Below are positions 40,829 through 48,771 of a stretch of 53,085 bases of DNA, piece by piece. The first letter of the stretch is position 1; each line of letters opens with the position of its first letter. The notes under the pieces were generated by a model. It did no database searches. It saw only the letters and a list, made by a program, of their open reading frames with translations, and had not been told where the DNA came from. The position numbers and the translations under genes were made by a program. The DNA comes from an uncultured Anaerococcus sp. (lineage in GTDB: Bacteria; Bacillota; Clostridia; Tissierellales; Peptoniphilaceae). The stretch lies in NCBI RefSeq assembly GCF_947253225.1, contig NZ_CAMXYR010000005.1, positions 1 through 53,085 on the forward strand. The letters run 5' to 3'.

Positions 40829-41272
40829 CTAATACTTGCATGTATTTATATCAGTAGTCGAACTAAAGGCTATATTGTCTAAGTCATTTCCATCAGGATC
40901 GATAATTTTTTTTATAGTAGGCGTCCCTAAGCCAGATGTTTTTGTTGTGGAGAAAAAGTGCTCTATTTTATCAGCTGGATCTAAGAAATCTATTAATCCT
41001 TCTAAATTAACCTTGTATTTCCAAACAATAATCTTCTGTCCATTCCTAACTATAATCCTATCTTTATATAGGTCGGCTGATTGTTTATATCTTCTTAATC
41101 TTATTGGCTCTTTCTTCTCAAGTTTTGGGAAAAAATCCCAGATATTCTTAGCTCCATTTCCTTCAACATCACTCGTGTTGTAGGTAAACAAATAGGCAAA
41201 GCTTAGGATAAATACAACCATGACCAATAGGTTTTTGTGCTTGGCTAGATATTGGTACGCTCGACTTTTCAT
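40829..41272 (-). CDS. Broken adhesin, 5' fragment with signal/membrane segment
   Basis: A 147-codon fragment with the genuine start of the locus: GGAGG lies 4 nt before ATG 41272. The N-terminus MKSRAYQYLAKHKNLLVMVV begins a hydrophobic segment (about 13-32) acting as signal peptide or signal anchor. The rest (WKYKVNLEGLIDFLDP, TKTSGLGTPTIKKI) is a beta-rich segment of the adhesin. If translated alone, it would stop at TAG 40829 as a short secreted or membrane-anchored peptide with no wall anchor. Confidence 0.6.
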   Translation of the reverse strand: MKSRAYQYLAKHKNLLVMVVFILSFAYLFTYNTSDVEGNGAKNIWDFFPKLEKKEPIRLRRYKQSADLYKDRIIVRNGQKIIVWKYKVNLEGLIDFLDPADKIEHFFSTTKTSGLGTPTIKKIIDPDGNDLDNIAFSSTTDINTCKY

Positions 41273-41360
41273 AAGACCTCCGATGATTTTTAGAATATTT
41301 TTTCTTTTAATATATATTTTTAGCAGACTTTCTTTTCATGCTAATCAATTATTAAAATCG

Positions 41361-41432
41361 AAAAACCGACCTATGAAAGTTTTAGTGAGATAAGCCTTCC
41401 TTATCCTCTAGCTTCCATATGTCGGCTTTTTT
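41361..41432. terminator. Nested two-tier hairpin downstream of cutC
   Basis: CCGAC (41366-41370) pairs with GTCGG (41421-41425), continued by TATG/CATA; inside lies GATAAG/CTTATC. T5 follows on the minus strand and T6 on the plus strand, so it can terminate both ways, most likely the cutC transcript. The rest of 41273-41649 holds only AT-rich sequence and the adhesin ribosome-binding site; I see no gene there. Confidence 0.6.
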
Positions 41433-41649
41433 ATAATAACTATTAAATTGGTTGTTCAAACAAACAAAGTGAAATTTATCAAGTTGAATATATATATTTT
41501 TACCATATTTTTTTCGCACTTGTCAATAGTAATTAATTATTTAAAATCGGATTAGTTTCATAGGATAACTTGCTAAATTAAAGCAAAATCAAAGTCTACT
41601 ATCTCATTGCAAAGCTTATTAAAATATCTCTAGTCTTCCGAGTGTCTTG

Positions 41650-42366
41650 TTAAAGTTTATCTATAGCCTCTCTCGCTTTTTTGATTAGGCTTGGGTCGGG
41701 GTAGGATAGGTCTTGGTAAAGGGGGTTTTCTCTTAGGTAAGTCATGGCTGTTGTTCTGGGCTTTTTGCCAGAAAGGTGGAAGTTTTCTATACCAGTTTTT
41801 CTATAGATTTCTTCTATGTTTTTGTAGCTTACACCAGAGCCTGCCATTATTTCTATATCCTTGCCATATTTTTTGTTGATTGACCTGAGATAGGCACATC
41901 CGTCTATCGCTTTTTCTTTTCTCCCCGATGTGAGTATCCTAACAACTCCCATTGAAATAAGGTCTTTAATTGACTCATCTCCTCCTTGGGCGTAGTCGAA
42001 GGCCCTGTGAAAGCAAACTTTTTTGGGTGAGCAAAGGTCAACTAGGATCTTGGTTCTTTCTAGGTCGATTGTCCCATCTGTCTTGAGAATACCAAAGACA
42101 AATCCATCTATATCATAGGATTTTAAGGTTCTTATTTCTTCTTTCATGGTTTCAAAGTCTTGGTCAGTGTAGCAAAAATCGTAGGGACGGGGTCTAACCA
42201 TCACGAATTTTTCTATATTTTTCTCCTTAGCAAGGAGGCTTACAAGTCCTAGCGATGGGCTTATCCCATCAAGGTCAAGACTTCCACATATCTCGAGCCT
42301 ATCTGCTCCATTTGCTATGGCAGTTCTTGCCCCTTCAAGGGAGTCTATACATATTTCAAGTTTCAT
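41650..42366 (-). CDS. cutC: CutC family protein
   Basis: A 238-aa TIM-barrel protein of the CutC family. N-terminal LEICIDSLEGARTAIANGADRLE, quoted in part as MKLEICIDSLEGA, then GADRLEICGSL, FVMVRPRPYDF, CFHRAFDYA and EIMAGSGVSYKNIEEI are all family marks. CutC was named for copper tolerance in E. coli, but its true biochemical role remains disputed. Normal length for the family (about 240-250 aa). ATG 42366 has GAGGTGA just upstream. It lies alone between the engB terminator and the nested hairpin at 41361-41432. Confidence 0.9.
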   Translation of the reverse strand: MKLEICIDSLEGARTAIANGADRLEICGSLDLDGISPSLGLVSLLAKEKNIEKFVMVRPRPYDFCYTDQDFETMKEEIRTLKSYDIDGFVFGILKTDGTIDLERTKILVDLCSPKKVCFHRAFDYAQGGDESIKDLISMGVVRILTSGRKEKAIDGCAYLRSINKKYGKDIEIMAGSGVSYKNIEEIYRKTGIENFHLSGKKPRTTAMTYLRENPLYQDLSYPDPSLIKKAREAIDKL

Positions 42367-42410
42367 CTAATCACCTCAATATTATCATCCCTTTTATAAA
42401 AGTTAAGTCA

Positions 42411-42431
42411 AAAAAACCGACCTAGGTCGGT
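42411..42431 (-). terminator. Terminator at the end of the lon-engB unit
   Basis: ACCGACC (42416-42422) TA GGTCGGT (42425-42431) is a perfect palindrome with T6 on the minus strand, 120 nt after the engB stop. The sequence between (42432-42550) contains no gene. Confidence 0.85.
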
Positions 42432-42550
42432 AAATTCTTGCTATTATTTTTTGAAAATCATCTCTTATGATAGAGTTTACAAAAGACTTGGACTGTCTCT
42501 TGGTAATTGTAGAGTTTATTGGGTAGGTCTTAAATCCCACCCCATTTCTA

Positions 42551-43138
42551 CTAAGCCTTTACTATAACTTCGACTTGCTCTTCTAGGACATCCTTGTTGT
42601 GTTTGGTTTCGGATGAGTAGGCAAAGATTAGACCTTCATCTGCTATATTTAGTTTTTTCTTGATTTGTTTGATGTGCTTTTGGACTTGTCCTCGAGATAT
42701 CTTGTCGTACTTGGTCGCTATTACAAAGCCTGTAAAGCCCGATTCTATAATCCAATCATACATTTGCTTATCTAAGGTGGTTGGCTCGTGCCTGATGTCA
42801 ACTAGGAGAAAGACTTCTCTTAGGTTTTCTCGCTCGTGGAGGTACTCATTTATGAGCCTGTCCCACTTGTCCTTTTCCGCCTTGGAAACCTTGGCATAGC
42901 CATAGCCTGGAAGGTCTACCAGCCTAAAGTCGTTGTTAATTCTGTAAAAGTTAATAGTCCTTGTCTTGCCTGGTTTGGATGAAGTTTTGGCTAGATTTTT
43001 TCTGCCCAAAAAGGAATTTATGAATGATGACTTGCCAACATTTGACCTGCCAACAAAGGCAAGCTCGACCATCTCATCCTTGGGCCATTGCGCCTTAAAG
43101 CCAGCCACTTGTTCAAGTTCTATTTGCTTGATTTTCAT
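42551..43138 (-). CDS. ysxC: Ribosome-biogenesis GTPase EngB/YsxC
   Basis: A 195-aa TrmE-Era-EngA-like GTPase that acts in assembly of the 50S ribosomal subunit. G1 GRSNVGKSS (30-38), G2 SSKPGKTRTINF (53-64), G3 DLPGYG (75-80), then TKYDK (G4) and YSSETK (G5). Normal length. It overlaps lon by 4 nt, the lon-ysxC order known from Bacillus, so the pair is translationally coupled. Confidence 0.95.
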   Translation of the reverse strand: MKIKQIELEQVAGFKAQWPKDEMVELAFVGRSNVGKSSFINSFLGRKNLAKTSSKPGKTRTINFYRINNDFRLVDLPGYGYAKVSKAEKDKWDRLINEYLHERENLREVFLLVDIRHEPTTLDKQMYDWIIESGFTGFVIATKYDKISRGQVQKHIKQIKKKLNIADEGLIFAYSSETKHNKDVLEEQVEVIVKA

Positions 43139-45465
43139 ACAAGAGCCTCTTTTATTACTTCTGCCACATTTGCTACTGGAATAAAGTTTATCTTATCCCT
43201 GATTTCCTTTGGGATATCTTCGGTATCCCTTTGGTTTTCCTTTGGAATAATCACGTTTCTAATTCCATAAGCATAGGCTGCAAGGGCTTTTTCCTTTAGA
43301 CCTCCTATTGGAAGGACGTTTCCTCTGATTGTAACTTCTCCCGTCATGGCTATATCACTTCTAACTTTTTTGCCTGTTAGGGCTGAGACCATAGCTGTTG
43401 TCATGGTTATTCCTGCTGAAGGACCATCTTTGGGGGTTGCTCCTTCTGGAAAATGGACGTGGATATCCTTATTTTCATGGAACTTTCCTCGGATGCCTAG
43501 CTTACTTGCATTTGACCTGATGTAGACCATGGCAACTTGACCAGATTCTTTCATAACATCACCGAGAGAGCCTGTCATTTCCACATTGCCTTTTCCTTCC
43601 ATCACGCTTGCTTCAACTTGGAGCATGGTTCCTCCTACAGAAGTCCACGCCAAGCCGTTTACAAGGCCTACTTGATTTTCTTTTTCTATATTCTCATCAA
43701 AAAATCTTTCCTTATCAAGGTATTTGGTGTAGTTTTGTTTGCTGACCCTTACGCTTGTCTTTCCTTCAAGGATTTCCTTGACTGCACGCCTACAAATCTT
43801 GGCGATTAGCCTTTCAAGCTCCCTTACTCCAGCTTCTCTGGTGTAATTTTTGATGATTATATCTAGGACTGAGTCGGATATGGTTAGTTCCTCATCTTTT
43901 AGCCCGTTGTTTTTCTTTTCCTTGTCGATGAGGTACTTTTTGGCTATTGACTTCTTCTCATTCATAGTATAACCAGATAGCTCTATTACTTCTAGCCTAT
44001 CGTAGAGGGCATCTGGAATCTCATTTGCATCATTAGCAGTTGTGATGAAAATTACATCGGAGAGGTCGAAGGGAATATCCAAATACCTATCAATGAACTT
44101 ATCATTTTGTTCAGGGTCTAGGACTTCAAGGAGGGCACTTGATGGATCTCCCCTAAAGTCTGAGCCGAGTTTGTCAATCTCATCTAGGAGAAAGACTGGA
44201 TTCTTGACATTGATCCTATCAATATTGGCAAGGACCCTACCTGCCATAGCTCCCACATAGGTTCTCCTATGACCTCTGATTTCAGATTCATCAGTTACTC
44301 CTCCCAAACGCATAGAGACGAACTTCCTGTCAAGTGCACGGGCTATGGACTTGGCTATGGAAGTCTTACCAACTCCTGGAGGGCCTACCAAACAAATTAC
44401 CGAACCCTTGGTGTCCTTTTTCTTTTGTCTAACAGCGATTGACTCTAGGATTCTTTCCTTAACATCTCTAAGACCGTAATGGTCAGCATCCAAGACCAAG
44501 CTTGCCTTTTTGATATCCATTATATCCTTGGACTTTTTCTTCCATGGGAGGGATACGACAAAGTCGAGGTAGGCGGAAAGCACTCCATAGTCTGGACTCA
44601 TTTCTGGGATAGAGTCAAGTCTTTCGAGGTCTTTTTCTAGGGACTTCCTGCTTTCGCTATCAAATTTAATCTTGTCGAGCTTTTGCCTATAATAGTCTGC
44701 TTCACTGTAGGCAGTTCCACTGTTGGCGTTGATTTCCTTTTTCAAAACTTCCATCTTTTCCCTTAGATAGTAGTCTTTTTGGGATTGGTTAATATTTTCT
44801 TGAACCTTATTTTCTATATCGGATGATAGGTTTTTGAGGGTTATCTCTTTTCTTATAAGCTCGTGGAGCAGTGTCATCCTTTCCTTGGTGTCAAGGGTTG
44901 AAAGAAGGCTGTAATATTCCTTTGGGGCAAGCTCTAGGTGAAAGCAAATCACATCAACTAATCTTTGGTAGTTCTCAATCTCGATTAGGGAGTAGGATAT
45001 TTCTTCCAAATTGTCGTTGGCTAAGTTGATATATTCCTTGAAATCGTCAATCAAAATTTTCTTTAGGGCATCAAGCTCAAGCTTTCCCATATCCCTTTCT
45101 TCTTGGTAAAGGTACTCATCTACTTCTGCCTTTAGGAAACCTTCAGAAATATTTACCTTTTTGAGTTTGCCGACTCCTAGGGGGTTGACAAAAACTCTGG
45201 TAATACCGTTGGGCATGGTGAACATTTCCTTGACTTGGGCTATTACACCATATTCATAGAGGTCTTCTTGTTTGGGATTGTCCTCAAAAACATCCTTCTG
45301 GTTGACCAAAAACAAGTTAGTTGACCTAAGTCTTGCATCATCTACTGCATTGGTTGAAATACTTCTCTTGCAATCAAAACTTAGGAAGGTACTTGGCATT
45401 GGCCAGTAGCCTCTTAGGGGAATGAGGGGGTATTCACTTGTATTTATTTCATAAACATCTGTCAT
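43135..45465 (-). CDS. lon: ATP-dependent protease Lon
   Basis: A 776-aa AAA+ serine protease that degrades misfolded and regulatory proteins. N-terminal substrate-binding domain (YPLIPLRGYWPMPSTFLSFD start), Walker A GPPGVGKT (361-368), Walker B VFLLDEIDKL, and the protease domain with Ser683 in KDGPSAG and Lys726 in GGLKEKA as the catalytic dyad. Length normal for Lon (770-800). It lies in tig-clpP-clpX-lon-ysxC. A terminator-like hairpin precedes it (45481-45513), so expression may be partly uncoupled from clpX. Confidence 0.96.
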   Translation of the reverse strand: MTDVYEINTSEYPLIPLRGYWPMPSTFLSFDCKRSISTNAVDDARLRSTNLFLVNQKDVFEDNPKQEDLYEYGVIAQVKEMFTMPNGITRVFVNPLGVGKLKKVNISEGFLKAEVDEYLYQEERDMGKLELDALKKILIDDFKEYINLANDNLEEISYSLIEIENYQRLVDVICFHLELAPKEYYSLLSTLDTKERMTLLHELIRKEITLKNLSSDIENKVQENINQSQKDYYLREKMEVLKKEINANSGTAYSEADYYRQKLDKIKFDSESRKSLEKDLERLDSIPEMSPDYGVLSAYLDFVVSLPWKKKSKDIMDIKKASLVLDADHYGLRDVKERILESIAVRQKKKDTKGSVICLVGPPGVGKTSIAKSIARALDRKFVSMRLGGVTDESEIRGHRRTYVGAMAGRVLANIDRINVKNPVFLLDEIDKLGSDFRGDPSSALLEVLDPEQNDKFIDRYLDIPFDLSDVIFITTANDANEIPDALYDRLEVIELSGYTMNEKKSIAKKYLIDKEKKNNGLKDEELTISDSVLDIIIKNYTREAGVRELERLIAKICRRAVKEILEGKTSVRVSKQNYTKYLDKERFFDENIEKENQVGLVNGLAWTSVGGTMLQVEASVMEGKGNVEMTGSLGDVMKESGQVAMVYIRSNASKLGIRGKFHENKDIHVHFPEGATPKDGPSAGITMTTAMVSALTGKKVRSDIAMTGEVTIRGNVLPIGGLKEKALAAYAYGIRNVIIPKENQRDTEDIPKEIRDKINFIPVANVAEVIKEALV

Positions 45466-45480
45466 GGTTTACCTCGCTAT

Positions 45481-45513
45481 AAAAGGGACGCTTGCAAATT
45501 TTGCAGCCATCCC
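45481..45513 (-). terminator. Terminator-like hairpin between clpX and lon
   Basis: GGGACGCTTGCAAA (45485-45498) pairs with TTTGCAGCCATCCC (45500-45513) with a few mismatches, and a short T4 tract follows on the minus strand. It could reduce readthrough into lon rather than stop it fully. Confidence 0.5.
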
Positions 45514-45518
45514 CTTTC

Positions 45519-46733
45519 CTATCTTTTCTTATAAACTAATTTTTCCTTACAAGCTATGGATTCCTTGGTAACAATTACCTCTTCCAAATCGTCGATTGAT
45601 GGTATCTCAAACATCAAGTCTAGGAGAAGATTTTCCATAATTGTCCTTAGACCTCTAGCACCTGTCTTTTGGTCGTTGGCTTTCTTGGCAATTTCGTAAA
45701 GGGCTTCATCTTCAAAGGTAAGCTTGACTCCATCAAGGTCAAAGAGCTTTTGGTATTGTCTGACTAAGGAATTTTTTGGCTCTTTAAGAATTTCTACCAA
45801 TGAAGCAACATCAAGAGGATCAAGACTTACAATGATTGGCACCCTTCCGATAAATTCTGGAATGAGTCCGTATTTGAGGAGGTCTTGGGTATTAACTTCC
45901 TTTAGGCTTGGTTTATCTTGTTTGTTGACCTTTGCACCAAAACCGATAGTTTTTTCTGTAAGTCTCCTGCCAATCACATCTTCTATCCCATCAAAGGCTC
46001 CGCCTAGGATGAATAGAATATTGCTAGTATCTACCTGAATGTATTCTTGGCTTGGATGCTTTCTTCCTCCTTGGGGAGGAACGTTAGCCTCTGTTCCCTC
46101 GATTAGCTTAAGTAGGGCTTGTTGGACGCCTTCTCCCGATACATCACGGGTGATGGAAGGATTTTCGCTTTTTCTAGTAATCTTGTCAATCTCGTCAACA
46201 TAGATTATCCCACGTTCAGCAACTTCTATGTCGTAGTCTGCCGCCTGAACTAGCTTTAGGATTATATTTTCCACATCCTCCCCAACATAGCCTGCCTCTG
46301 TAAGACTTGTCGCATCTGCGATGGCAAATGGCACATTAAGTTTACGAGCAAGGGTTTGAGCAAGCAGGGTCTTTCCTGAACCTGTTGGACCTAGCATAAG
46401 GATATTTGATTTTTGAAGTTCTATATCAGAGTCTTCTTCATTGCTATTTATTCTTTTGTAGTGGTTGTAGACAGCAACTGAGAGGGTCTTTTTGGCCTCA
46501 TCTTGACCAATAACATATGAGTCTAGGAAGTCCTTTATCTCTTTTGGTGTTGAAAGTTCAACATTTTCAAAGGATGAATTTAAAGAATCACTCTCTTGGG
46601 CAATAATTTGCTTGCACAAGTCGACACACTCGTTACAAATATACGCATTAGGACCTGCAATTATTCTCTTTACTTGCGAGCTATCCTTGCCACAGAAAGA
46701 ACATCTTACTTCTTTTTGTTCGTAATCTGCCAT
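45519..46733 (-). CDS. clpX: ClpX, ATPase subunit of the ClpXP protease
   Basis: A 404-aa AAA+ unfoldase that feeds proteins to ClpP. N-terminal zinc-binding domain with Cys11, Cys14, Cys33 and Cys36 (CSFCGKDS, ICNECVDLC). Walker A GPTGSGKT (115-122), Walker B IIYVDEIDKI, pore/sensor segment SITRDVSGEGVQQALLKL and the ClpP-docking IGF loop (TIGFGAKV). It lies 6 nt after clpP, the normal tig-clpP-clpX order of Firmicutes. All key motifs intact. Confidence 0.97.
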   Translation of the reverse strand: MADYEQKEVRCSFCGKDSSQVKRIIAGPNAYICNECVDLCKQIIAQESDSLNSSFENVELSTPKEIKDFLDSYVIGQDEAKKTLSVAVYNHYKRINSNEEDSDIELQKSNILMLGPTGSGKTLLAQTLARKLNVPFAIADATSLTEAGYVGEDVENIILKLVQAADYDIEVAERGIIYVDEIDKITRKSENPSITRDVSGEGVQQALLKLIEGTEANVPPQGGRKHPSQEYIQVDTSNILFILGGAFDGIEDVIGRRLTEKTIGFGAKVNKQDKPSLKEVNTQDLLKYGLIPEFIGRVPIIVSLDPLDVASLVEILKEPKNSLVRQYQKLFDLDGVKLTFEDEALYEIAKKANDQKTGARGLRTIMENLLLDLMFEIPSIDDLEEVIVTKESIACKEKLVYKKR

Positions 46734-46739
46734 TATTTC

Positions 46740-47333
46740 CTACTTACTTTCAATTACTTTATCAATCAGACCATACTCTAGTGCCTCAAAAGCACTCATA
46801 GCAAAGTCCCTGTCTGTGTCTTTTTCTATCTTCTTTAGAGATTGTCCAGTATTATCTGATAGAATTTTGTTTAGTTTTTCTTTTATTTTAATTATTTGTT
46901 CTGCCTGAATTACTATATCACTAGCTTGTCCCTGAGCACCACCAGAAGGTTGGTGGATCATGATGTTGGAACTTGGTAGGGAAAATCTCTTGCCCTTAGA
47001 ACCTGATGATAGCAAAACTGCAGCCATGGAGGCGGCTTGACCTATGCAGATTGTAGAAACATCTGGTTTTATATAATTCATTGTGTCATAAATGGCAAGG
47101 CCACTTGTTACAACTCCCCCTGGAGAGTTTATATAAAATTGGATGTCCTTGTCTGGGTCTTCACTTTCAAGAAAGAGAAGTTGGGCTATGATTATATCTG
47201 AAATCTCATCACGCACCTCGCCAGATAGGAAGATTATCCTATCCTTTAGAAGTCTTGAATATATATCATAGGCTCTCTCGCCCCTATTGGTTTGCTCAAC
47301 TACAGTTGGCACTAAATAATTTTTAGCGTTCAT
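46740..47333 (-). CDS. clpP: ClpP protease subunit
   Basis: A 197-aa serine peptidase of family S14 that forms the proteolytic chamber used by ClpX. Catalytic triad Ser102 (GQAASMAA), His127 (MIHQPSGGAQG) and Asp176 (DTDRDFAMS). The N-terminus LVPTVVEQTNRGERAYDIYS is typical; 25 nt separate it from tig. No CtsR site is visible directly upstream, because it lies inside the operon. Confidence 0.97.
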   Translation of the reverse strand: MNAKNYLVPTVVEQTNRGERAYDIYSRLLKDRIIFLSGEVRDEISDIIIAQLLFLESEDPDKDIQFYINSPGGVVTSGLAIYDTMNYIKPDVSTICIGQAASMAAVLLSSGSKGKRFSLPSSNIMIHQPSGGAQGQASDIVIQAEQIIKIKEKLNKILSDNTGQSLKKIEKDTDRDFAMSAFEALEYGLIDKVIESK

Positions 47334-47358
47334 TATTTCTCCTTATCTTGGATGGAGC

Positions 47359-48720
47359 TTATTTGTCTTCGCCTTCCTCGTGGTGGTCGTGATGGTGGTC
47401 ATCACCAACTGCCTTGTGGTATTCTTCGTGAGGAAGAACTTCTGCCTTAGCTACTAGAAGTTCAACAGCTTTTCTTCTCTTGATGTTTTCTTCTAGGGTC
47501 TTGTCAGAAATGTTTTTAGCGAAGATTTCTTTGAATTTCTCTAAATCTTCTACTCCATAATTTTCTGCTGCTTCTTTGATTTCAGCTTCTTTTTCTTCTT
47601 CTGTAACTTCGATTGCTTCTTTTAGGGCAACTTCGTCAATTACAAGGTTAGCCTTAACTCTTGCTTCAGCTTGAGCTCTGTATTGGTCACGGATTTGGTT
47701 GATATCCATTTTTGTCATTTCGATATATTGAGCAAGGCTTATTCCCATTTGTTGGAGTCTTTGGTCAAGGTTTTGTAACTCAAATTCGATTTCTGAGTTT
47801 ACCATGCCATTTGGGGCACTTACTTCTGATTTTTTAACTAGGGCTTCGATAGCTTGGTTTTGGATGATGTTTTTAGCATAATCTTCCTTATCTTTTGCTA
47901 TCTTTTCCTTTAGGTCAGCCTTTAAATCAGCAAGGGTATCAAATTCTGAGATATCTTTTGCAAATTCGTCGTCTAGGGCAGGAAGTTCTTTTCTTGTGAT
48001 AGAATTAATTTCTACTTCAAATTTTGCATCTTTTCCTTGGAATTCTTTGGCTTGGTAATCTTCAGGGAAAGTTACATTAACGTCAAACTTATCTCCTACG
48101 CTATGACCTTTAACTTGGTCTTCAAAGCCTTTGATGAAGGTATTAGAACCGAGCTCTAAGTCATAATTTTCAGCCTTACCGCCTTCAAATCTTTCCCCAT
48201 CAAGGTAGCCATCAAAGTCGATGTTTACTGTATCGCCCATTTCTGCCGCTCCTTCTTCAACTGGAGTAAGTCTTGCATTTTCTTCTTGTTGTTTTTTAAG
48301 TTCAGCTTCGATATCTTCTTCTGTTACTTCTACTGGCACTTCTTCAACGATAAGTTTTGAATAATCTCCAAGAACTGGGTGTGGTTTTGTTTCAACTTCT
48401 ACCTTGAAGGTGATGTCTTTTCCAGCTTCTATGTCGTCAAGATCAACTGATGGTTGGTCGATTGGTTCAAGTCCTAATTCTTCTACTGCAGCTTCATATG
48501 GTTTTGGGAAAACTATCTTGATTGCTTCATCATAGAAGATTTCTGGACCGTACATTTTTTCTAGGACTTTCCTAGAAACATGGCCTGGTCTAAAGCCATC
48601 TACCCTATATCTTGATTTATTTCTTTTATATACTGTGTCAGTTGCCTTCTTAAATTCGTCATAGCTAACTAAAAATTCAAATTTAGCTATATTATTTTCA
48701 TGTGATTTTAATTCTGTCAT
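47359..48720 (-). CDS. tig: Trigger factor with histidine-rich C-terminal tail
   Basis: A 453-aa ribosome-associated chaperone and peptidyl-prolyl isomerase. Ribosome-binding N-domain (to about 115) with the signature region GFRPGHVSRKVLEKMYG; FKBP-type PPIase domain (about 155-245, MGDTVNIDFDGYLDGERFEGG in part); C-terminal helical arms. I start at ATG 48720 because GGAGG lies 5 nt upstream; a frame extension of 9 codons lacks such a site. The last 22 residues contain eight histidines with acidic residues (DDHHHDHHEEGEDK), an uncommon tail suggesting metal binding. First gene of tig-clpP-clpX; 51 nt after cca. Confidence 0.95.
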   Translation of the reverse strand: MTELKSHENNIAKFEFLVSYDEFKKATDTVYKRNKSRYRVDGFRPGHVSRKVLEKMYGPEIFYDEAIKIVFPKPYEAAVEELGLEPIDQPSVDLDDIEAGKDITFKVEVETKPHPVLGDYSKLIVEEVPVEVTEEDIEAELKKQQEENARLTPVEEGAAEMGDTVNIDFDGYLDGERFEGGKAENYDLELGSNTFIKGFEDQVKGHSVGDKFDVNVTFPEDYQAKEFQGKDAKFEVEINSITRKELPALDDEFAKDISEFDTLADLKADLKEKIAKDKEDYAKNIIQNQAIEALVKKSEVSAPNGMVNSEIEFELQNLDQRLQQMGISLAQYIEMTKMDINQIRDQYRAQAEARVKANLVIDEVALKEAIEVTEEEKEAEIKEAAENYGVEDLEKFKEIFAKNISDKTLEENIKRRKAVELLVAKAEVLPHEEYHKAVGDDHHHDHHEEGEDK

Positions 48721-48771
48721 TTTTTCCTCCTGGTAGTTCTTACTCATTTGAATAATATACTACATATTTGC

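Larger units (their letters stand above)
30917..41272 (-). pseudogene. Giant MSCRAMM/Cna-B adhesin gene, broken by 7 stops and 2 frameshifts
   Basis: One ancestral gene of about 3,450 codons. Reading from 41272 down, the protein continues in frame past TAG 40829, TAA 39068, TAA 36356, TAA 33539, TAG 33410, TAA 32072 and TAG 30971. It changes frame by one base at an A6 tract near 38265 and at an A8 tract near 36702, where seven A's would restore reading. The true end is TAA at 30917. Layout: membrane/signal segment, DEv-IgG-like adhesive region, Cna-B/SpaA modules, four units of about 420 aa with an F5/8 type C-like module, then YPRTG, hydrophobic stretch and QRKTSIDR tail. GGAGG precedes the first ATG. 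Neighbouring genes are intact, so this looks like recent, gene-specific inactivation unless the assembly is faulty. Confidence 0.85.

Noticed and set aside
30917..41272. Alternative genetic code or general stop-codon suppression explaining the adhesin stops
   Set aside because: All neighbouring genes end normally at TAA or TAG at family-typical lengths, and the stop contexts share no common downstream motif. Two frameshifts would not be explained either.
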